64,000 nucleotides of DNA from Roseiarcus fermentans (GTDB lineage Bacteria; Pseudomonadota; Alphaproteobacteria; Rhizobiales; Beijerinckiaceae), in NCBI RefSeq assembly GCF_003315135.1, contig NZ_QNRK01000003.1:186001-250000 (forward strand), read 5' to 3'. Under the pieces are notes generated by a model. It ran no database searches, had not been told where the DNA came from, and saw only the letters and a program-made list of their open reading frames with translations. Within the stretch, counting starts at the first letter, position 1, and the number at the start of each line of letters is the position of its first letter. Below are positions 59,098 through 64,000 of the stretch, piece by piece. Both the position numbers and the translations under genes were made by a program.

Positions 59098-59961
59098 TCA
59101 CCGCGGCGGCGTGAGCCAGGCGCACACGGAGGCGCCGCGGCCGTCGCGCCCCATGACGCCCGCAAGCCACGGCAGGAGGACGCGCGCCTCGTCGATCAGC
59201 GTGTGCGGCGGGTTGACGACGAGAAGACCGGCGCGCGAAAGCGGGCGCTGTCCCTGGGCGCCGGCCGGACCCGGACCGACGTCGATCTCGATGCGGAGCA
59301 TGGCGGGCAGGCCGAGGGCTGCGAGGTTGTTGAGGACATGCGCGTCCGCCGCCGCCTCGCGGATCGGCCGCCAGGCGAGGAAGACGCCGATCGGCCATTT
59401 GCGCAGGGCCCGGCGCAGCGCCTCCTCCACCCGCTTCGGCTCGTCCGGCGCCTCGAACGGCGGGTCGATCAGGACCAGCCCGCGCCGCTCCCGCGGCGGC
59501 AGGTAGGCGTTGAGGGCGACATAGCCGTCGGTGCCGACGATGCTGAGGCGGCTGTCGTGGCCGAGCGCGGCGACGAGCTTTTCGCGCTCCTCCGGATGGG
59601 CCTCACAGAGCGCGATCCGGTCGTCGGCGCGCATCAGCGTCTGCGCGACCGCCGGCGAGCCGGGATAGAAGGCCGGGACGCCCGATGCGTCGAGCGGCCC
59701 GAGCGCCCGGAGATAGGGCTCCAGGAGCGCCGCGACGGCGGGAGGCGGCGAGGCGGTCAGCACCCGCTGCACGCCGTCGCGCCATTCGGGCGAGCGACGG
59801 GCCTCGGGCGACGTCAGGTCGTAGCGCCCCGCGCCGGCGTGAGTGTCGATGAAGCGGAAGGGCGCGTCCTTTCGCTTCAGGTATTCGAGAATCCGCGCCA
59901 AAATCGCGTGTTTGACGACGTCGGCGAAATTGCCGGCGTGGAAGGCGTGACGGTAATTCAT
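59098..59961 (-). CDS. rlmJ: 23S rRNA (adenine2030-N6)-methyltransferase RlmJ
   Basis: A 287-residue SAM-dependent methyltransferase that modifies A2030 in 23S rRNA. It starts with the diagnostic MNYRHAFHAGNFADVVKH, followed by FRFIDTHAGAGRYDL (SAM site), GTDGYVALNAYLPP, and the catalytic motif LVLIDPPFEAPDE (DPPF). The end GLLVVNPPHTL is also conserved. ATG 59961 fixes the conserved start. It is separated by 22 bp from the RNase T2 stop. Confidence 0.95.
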   Translation of the reverse strand: MNYRHAFHAGNFADVVKHAILARILEYLKRKDAPFRFIDTHAGAGRYDLTSPEARRSPEWRDGVQRVLTASPPPAVAALLEPYLRALGPLDASGVPAFYPGSPAVAQTLMRADDRIALCEAHPEEREKLVAALGHDSRLSIVGTDGYVALNAYLPPRERRGLVLIDPPFEAPDEPKRVEEALRRALRKWPIGVFLAWRPIREAAADAHVLNNLAALGLPAMLRIEIDVGPGPAGAQGQRPLSRAGLLVVNPPHTLIDEARVLLPWLAGVMGRDGRGASVCAWLTPPR

Positions 59962-59983
59962 CGCGGGGGAGTCCGGGCCGGGT

Positions 59984-60640
59984 TCACCTGAGCGGCGCGA
60001 CGAGGATCGAATCGCGCCGGCAGCTGTTGCGCGCCACCTGCGGGCAGGCGGCGAAGGCACGCAGGGTTTTCGACAGGCACACGCGCACGTCGACGAGCTG
60101 GCCCCTGGCGCAGGTCACGGCGAGATTGTCGGGCCGCATGTTGGCGTTGGCGGCGATGAACGCCCGCCGGATCGCCTCCGGGTCCATGCGCGTCCAGGCG
60201 CTCACGCCCTGGAACTGCGGCGGGATCGCCAGTCCGTCGCGCGCGGCGCGCACCGCCGCGAAATAATCGGCCGGGGCGAGGCCGCTGCAGGTCCCGTGCT
60301 TGCGGTATTCGTAGGCCGCGAGCCCATCGGTCGGATAGAGGCCGCGGGCGGCGGCGAGGTCGGCGTCCGAGACGTCGGCGTCGCCGCAATCCTCCGGGTC
60401 GGGGCCGAACCGATTGTCGGGCCAGAGGCCGTGGACCACGAAGCCGTATCCGGCGCCGGGCGCGCACTGGCGCGGCGACTTCCGTTCGCCGCCGAGGGCG
60501 CAGAAGCCCGGCGACCAGCTCAGCGCCAGCACGTAATAATCGAACGGCGCCGTCGCGGCCGGCGGTTCGTCGGCGCGGGCCGCGGAAGCGGCGGCGCACA
60601 GTCCCACGAGGACGAGGGCCGCGACCGCGAGCCGCGTCAT
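59984..60640 (-). CDS. Ribonuclease T2 family protein
   Basis: A 218-residue secreted RNase. Signal peptide 1-23 (cleavage ARA-D), then LALSWSPGFC, active-site CAS I FVVHGLWPDN (His70) and CAS II EYRKHGTCSG (Glu111, His115). Eight or more cysteines allow the family's disulfides. T2 enzymes degrade RNA in the periplasm or outside the cell and can supply nucleotides or phosphate. ATG 60640; 17 bp after the stop of the upstream gene, so the two are likely co-transcribed. Confidence 0.93.
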   Translation of the reverse strand: MTRLAVAALVLVGLCAAASAARADEPPAATAPFDYYVLALSWSPGFCALGGERKSPRQCAPGAGYGFVVHGLWPDNRFGPDPEDCGDADVSDADLAAARGLYPTDGLAAYEYRKHGTCSGLAPADYFAAVRAARDGLAIPPQFQGVSAWTRMDPEAIRRAFIAANANMRPDNLAVTCARGQLVDVRVCLSKTLRAFAACPQVARNSCRRDSILVAPLR

Positions 60641-60657
60641 CGGGCCGCGGTCCGGGG

Positions 60658-61203
60658 TCAGTAGCGCGCCTTGACGACCGCCGGCTGCTCGCCGAGCCAG
60701 CGCTCGAGAATCGGCCGCAGGACGTGGCAGTCCGGCGAATAGGCCTGGTTGCGATCGAAGCCCTCGACGCACCACTGGACGCCCCAGCTCCAGCCGATGA
60801 TTCCTCCCGCGGCGACCACCTCGTAGACGACGGTGTGCTCCGTCGGACGCTGCGGCGGCGGGTCGCGGGAATCGACGACGGCGGCGCGCCCGACGCAATA
60901 GCGCCGCGGAATGTAGGCGAGGCCGTTGGCGCGGAAACCGATCTCGCGCACGCCGTCGATGCCGGAGACGGCGTTGACGCCGCCCCAGTAGGTGTTCTCG
61001 GCCTCGGCGAAGCGCCCGGAGATCGTCGACAGCACGCCGGCGTCGTCGCACGTCGGCAGGTCGGCCGAGAACGGCTTCCACATCGCCTCGGCCGGGGTCT
61101 CGTATTGCGTGATCGGCTGCGGTCCGGGCGCATCGGCGTGCGCCAGAGACACGGCGCCCAGAAACGCCAGCGAACCCATGATGGCGCGAAGCATGGTTGT
61201 CAT
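60658..61203 (-). CDS. Exported hypothetical protein upstream of RNase T2
   Basis: A 181-residue protein with a signal peptide (SLAFLGAVSLAHA). Recognisable but unassigned blocks are LPTCDDAGVLSTISGRFAEAENTYWG, IDGVREIGFR, YIPRRYCVGRAAV, VVYEVVAAGGIIGWSWGVQWCVEGFDR and YSPDCHVLRPILERW (key WGVQWCVEG). Four Cys could make two disulfides. Similar small proteins of unknown role are common in Hyphomicrobiales. I choose ATG 61203 because it opens the signal peptide. It lies 17 bp before the RNase T2 gene. Confidence 0.72.
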   Translation of the reverse strand: MTTMLRAIMGSLAFLGAVSLAHADAPGPQPITQYETPAEAMWKPFSADLPTCDDAGVLSTISGRFAEAENTYWGGVNAVSGIDGVREIGFRANGLAYIPRRYCVGRAAVVDSRDPPPQRPTEHTVVYEVVAAGGIIGWSWGVQWCVEGFDRNQAYSPDCHVLRPILERWLGEQPAVVKARY

Positions 61204-61344
61204 CCCCCAACTCGGCAGCGCGGCCCGCGTCTCGCGAACGGCGCGCCGCCGGACAATGCGTCGCGGCGGTCGGCAAATCAAGCGCGGCCGCCGCCTATCC
61301 CATCCCGCCGCCAGCGGTCGCGACGCGGCCGACGGCCCTTGCGT

Positions 61345-61830
61345 TCAGTTCAGGCGCGCCTTCAGCCCTTCGATCTCGCGCGAGACGAGATCGGCGCCGC
61401 CGGCGCCCTGCATCTGGCCGGCGAGCACCAGTTCGGCCGCCTTGGCGGCGTGATCGGCCGCAGCCGCGCGCACGTCCGCCGCCGCCTGCGCCTCGGCGAA
61501 GGCGATCTTCGACTCCGCCTGCCGGGTGCGCCGGGCGATGAAGTCGTTCATGCGCTCGACCGCGTCCTTCTTGAGCTGCTCGGCCTGCGCCTTGGCCTCC
61601 GCCACGATCGCGGCGGCGCTGGCCTCGGCCTCGGCCCGCTTCTTTTCGAAGCTGGCCAGAAGCGCGACCGCTTCGTTGCGGAGTTTGGCGGCCTCGTCGA
61701 GCTCCTTCTGGATCGCCTCGCCGCGCGCGTCGAGGGCCTTCAGGACCGCCTTGTGCGCGCCGAGATAGACGAGCAGGCCGACGAAGACAATGAACCCGCA
61801 GAGAACGAAAAATTCGGCGTCGTAATGCAT
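61345..61830 (-). CDS. atpF: F0F1 ATP synthase subunit b
   Basis: A 161-residue stator subunit. One N-terminal membrane helix (EFFVLCGFIVFVGLLVYLGA) is followed by a long charged coiled coil rich in Ala, Glu and Lys. This is the second, shorter b-type gene of the operon, at its end, 13 bp after the b' gene. Alphaproteobacteria carry a b and b' pair that form the heterodimeric peripheral stalk. ATG 61830. Confidence 0.9.
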   Translation of the reverse strand: MHYDAEFFVLCGFIVFVGLLVYLGAHKAVLKALDARGEAIQKELDEAAKLRNEAVALLASFEKKRAEAEASAAAIVAEAKAQAEQLKKDAVERMNDFIARRTRQAESKIAFAEAQAAADVRAAAADHAAKAAELVLAGQMQGAGGADLVSREIEGLKARLN

Positions 61831-61843
61831 CGTCGCTCTCCGC

Positions 61844-62386
61844 TCAGGACCGGACTTGCTCGACCGCGGCCTTGACCGCCGCAGGATCGGCCGGGCGTCC
61901 GCCGAGCCGCTCGATGATCGCGCCGGCCGCGTCGCGCGCGATCTCGGCGACGTTGGTCATCGCCTGGTCGCGGGTGGCGGCGATCTGCTTTTCCGCCTCG
62001 GCGATCTTGCCGGCCAGATCGGCCTCGAGCGCCTTGCGCTTCGTGTCGGTTTCGGCGGCCGCCTGGTCGCGCGCCGCCTGGGCCAGGGCCTGCGCGTTGG
62101 CGCGCGCCTCGGCCAGCATCTTCTCGTGCGCGGCGGCGGCGGCGTCGGCCTTCTGCTGCATGGCGGTGGCGTCGTCGAGATCGCGGGCGATCCGCGCCTT
62201 GCGGTCCTCGATCACCTTGCCGATCGCGGGCAGCGCGCGCTTCGACATGAACCAATAGAGGAAGCCGAACGCGATCGCGAACCAGAGAAGCTGCGAGGGA
62301 AACGTGCTCGCGTCGAACGGCGGGAAGCTGGAGTGGCTTCCGCCCTCCTGGCCGACTTCCGTTTGGGTTTGTTGGGCCTCAGCCAT
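61844..62386 (-). CDS. F0F1 ATP synthase subunit b'
   Basis: A 180-residue second stator subunit of the b/b' type. A polar N-terminal tail of about 25 residues precedes the membrane segment (FPSQLLWFAIAFGFLYWFMS), after which the coiled coil runs to the end (EKMLAEARANAQALAQAARD and similar). The longer N-terminal tail and position directly after atpE identify it as b'. ATG 62386; ends 13 bp before the b gene. Confidence 0.9.
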   Translation of the reverse strand: MAEAQQTQTEVGQEGGSHSSFPPFDASTFPSQLLWFAIAFGFLYWFMSKRALPAIGKVIEDRKARIARDLDDATAMQQKADAAAAAHEKMLAEARANAQALAQAARDQAAAETDTKRKALEADLAGKIAEAEKQIAATRDQAMTNVAEIARDAAGAIIERLGGRPADPAAVKAAVEQVRS

Positions 62387-62469
62387 CGCGCGACCTTTGG
62401 GATGCGGTGACGCGGGAAGGCTCCGCTAGCGCGCCTTCCCGAACAATACGATTGCGGCGCCGGCTCTCG

Positions 62470-62709
62470 TCAGACGGCGAACAGCAGCAGGAACGCGATC
62501 AGGAGCGCGAAGATGCCGAGCGCTTCCGTCACCGCGAAGCCGAAGATCAGGCGGCCGAACTGGCCGTCGACCGCCGACGGGTTGCGCAGCGCGCCGTTGA
62601 GGAACTGGCCGAACAGCGTGCCGACGCCAATGCCGGCCGCGCCCGTTCCGATGGCGGCGAGACCAGCGCCGACATACTTGGCGGCAATGGCGAGTTCATG
62701 CGGTTCCAT
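62470..62709 (-). CDS. atpE: F0F1 ATP synthase subunit c
   Basis: A 79-residue rotor-ring subunit with two membrane helices joined by the polar loop [10 protein letters not shown]. The proton-carrying carboxylate is Glu62 in AVTEALGIF. The first helix keeps the GxGxGxG-like packing motif ([12 protein letters not shown]). ATG 62709 follows AGGAGCAAC. The 49 bp between subunit a and c contain no gene. Confidence 0.97.
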   Translation of the reverse strand: MEPHELAIAAKYVGAGLAAIGTGAAGIGVGTLFGQFLNGALRNPSAVDGQFGRLIFGFAVTEALGIFALLIAFLLLFAV

Positions 62710-62758
62710 GCGTTGCTCCTGTGGTGTTCGTCGGTTCGTTGGGGGAGGATCGGAGGTG

Positions 62759-63529
62759 TCAGTGACCGCCGGGGTGAATCGCGTCGTTGAGATACATGCA
62801 GGTCAGCATCGCAAACACATAAGCCTGCAGGAACGCGACCAGCAGTTCGAGGGCGTAGAGTCCGATCGTCATCGCGAAGGGCAGGACGGCGAGGACGCCG
62901 GTCGCCGCGCCCGCGCCGAGCAGCATGACGACGAAGCCGCCGAACACGTTGAGCGTGATGTGGCCGGCGAGCATGTTGGCGAACAAACGAACCGAATGGC
63001 TGAGCGGCCGCGACAGGAACGAGATGATCTCGATCGCCACCACCAGCGGCAGGATGTAGATCGGCACGCCCGACGGCACGAACAGTTTGAGGAAGCCCGC
63101 GCCGTGCTCCTTCACGCCGATGAAGACCACGGTGAAGAACACCATCAGCGCCAGCGCCACGGTGATGATGATCTGGCTCGCGACGGTGAACGAATAGGGA
63201 ATCAGGCCGACCAGATTCGAGATCAGGATGAAGAAGAAGATGCTGAATACGAGCGGGAAGAAGCGCATCCCGTGCTCGCCGGCGGCCGAGCGGACCATGC
63301 CGGCGATGAACTCGTAGCCCATTTCCGCCAGCGCCTGCACCCGGCCGGGCACCCCGGAGCCGCCGCGCGCCCCGATCGCGGCGATCAGGCAGCTCACCGC
63401 CACCGCGAGCAGCATGTAGAGTCCGGAATTGGTCAGGGAGAAATTGACGTGCGCTATCGAAATCGGGAGGATTTCATGAATGGAAAACTGTTCGATCGGA
63501 TTGATCGCCGGTCCCGCATCGGTCGCCAC
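62759..63529 (-). CDS. atpB: F0F1 ATP synthase subunit a
   Basis: A 256-residue membrane subunit that forms the proton half-channels against the c-ring. The essential Arg is in [17 protein letters not shown] and the C-terminal helix [24 protein letters not shown] (key [13 protein letters not shown]) is conserved. Five or more membrane segments are evident. The start is a GTG at 63529; no ATG lies near the conserved N-terminal [10 protein letters not shown]. It is 5 bp after the atpI stop. Confidence 0.95.
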   Translation of the reverse strand: MATDAGPAINPIEQFSIHEILPISIAHVNFSLTNSGLYMLLAVAVSCLIAAIGARGGSGVPGRVQALAEMGYEFIAGMVRSAAGEHGMRFFPLVFSIFFFILISNLVGLIPYSFTVASQIIITVALALMVFFTVVFIGVKEHGAGFLKLFVPSGVPIYILPLVVAIEIISFLSRPLSHSVRLFANMLAGHITLNVFGGFVVMLLGAGAATGVLAVLPFAMTIGLYALELLVAFLQAYVFAMLTCMYLNDAIHPGGH

Positions 63530-63534
63530 GTGTC

Positions 63535-64000
63535 TTAATCCTCGTCGTCGTCCGCCCCGCCGGAGGCCTCTTTGGCTCCGCGGGACGCCCCCCGCCCAGG
63601 CGAGGCGTCAGGCTCCGCTGCCGGAGCCGAGCGCGAAAACCCTTTATCTGCGGCGTCCGGATGAGACAAGCGGGAATCGCGCGCCGAGCCCCCGCCTTTG
63701 GGCGAAGTCAGGCGGACGACGCCCCAGACGCCCGCCGCCACCCCGAGCATGAAGAAGACGATCAGGAACGCCGGGTTCGTGCCGAGCAGGCGGTCGAGCG
63801 CCCAGCCGACGCCGGAACCGACGATGATCGCCGAAATGAATTCGCTGCCCGCGCGCATGCCGAGCGAGACGCCGGAATCGCCGCGGGCCGCCTCGGAGAC
63901 CCGATCCCGGGGAACCGGCGCCGGCCCCTGGGCTTCCCGCGCCTTCGACAGCGAGGCCTTGAGCTTGTCCAGGCCGGACCGCAAGCGTTCGTCGTCGTCG
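63535..64000 (-). CDS. atpI: AtpI-type ATP synthase F0 assembly protein, 5' end off the right edge
   Basis: At least 155 codons of the AtpI/AtpQ-like protein that opens alphaproteobacterial F0 operons. The two membrane helices (GSEFISAIIVGSGVGWALDRL and PAFLIVFFMLGVAAGVWGVV; key GSGVGWALDRLLGT) are typical. The frame stays open to the window edge and reads DDDERLRSGLDKLKASL there, matching the normal N-terminus, so the true start lies just outside; a TTG at 63984 is only an internal codon. A Ser/Gly/Asp-rich tail of about 45 residues follows the second helix. Confidence 0.88.
   Translation of the reverse strand, partial: DDDERLRSGLDKLKASLSKAREAQGPAPVPRDRVSEAARGDSGVSLGMRAGSEFISAIIVGSGVGWALDRLLGTNPAFLIVFFMLGVAAGVWGVVRLTSPKGGGSARDSRLSHPDAADKGFSRSAPAAEPDASPGRGASRGAKEASGGADDDED

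Overview
The window is a high-GC chromosomal stretch from an alphaproteobacterium, most likely of the order Hyphomicrobiales (Rhizobiales). The evidence is the gene content: nadA-nadB-nadC behind a NadQ-type repressor, a membrane-anchored CycM-like cytochrome c divergent from kdsB-pheA, an F0 ATP synthase operon in the order atpI-a-c-b'-b, minCDE, and DUF29, RlmJ, DUF1007 and NicO genes. The genus cannot be fixed from the sequence alone. Most of the window is densely packed housekeeping DNA; a few patches of visibly lower GC or with repeats mark accessory material.

Layout. 1-1900: the 5' part of a thiolase gene and a divergent GntR/FCD regulator, separated by a cluster of TGTGATCACA-type operators. 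2014-11880: an accessory catabolic locus read leftwards: permease, secreted tannase/feruloyl-esterase-family enzyme, sugar-type binding protein, a permease fused to a strictosidine-synthase-like beta-propeller, a second free propeller and the double ATPase, with a divergent AraC regulator. Stop/start overlaps (ATGA, GTGA) tie the last three genes together. The tannase gene is bracketed by a direct repeat of about 130 bp derived from the permease 3' end. 12023-14482: tRNA-Ser(CGA) and an acyl-CoA dehydrogenase/phosphotransferase pair. 14483-16030: repeats and a doubly frameshifted gene.

16178-20578: nadQ and the nadABC operon with two operator-like sites over the promoter. 20714-38002: mixed housekeeping genes (GNAT, cytochrome c, kdsB-pheA, a radical SAM/B12 protein, a glutathionyl-hydroquinone reductase, an extensin-like lipoprotein, a DUF1007-NicO metal transport pair, tandem PEBP proteins, a DsbD-alpha-like protein, yqgE, recF, a 2-hydroxyacid dehydrogenase with a C-terminal extension, an MFS symporter). 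38252-40652: an isolated lower-GC gene for a Z1-domain superfamily II ATPase with an N-terminal helix-turn-helix, preceded by a perfect inverted repeat; this is the best candidate for a mobile or defence-like gene here.

40773-53299: a flavoprotein, SDR, TPR protein, M3 peptidase, minCDE, a ClpP-like periplasmic protein, EcsC, UppP and a DsbA-like protein, with long palindromic intergenic repeats. 53402-56276: a small island between a decayed copy of the dnaB 3' end and dnaB itself, holding repeats, a DUF29 gene and a low-GC gene for a secreted 3D-domain protein. 56277-64000: dnaB, nitronate monooxygenase, rlmJ, RNase T2, a hypothetical exported protein and the F0 operon, whose first gene (atpI) runs off the right edge.
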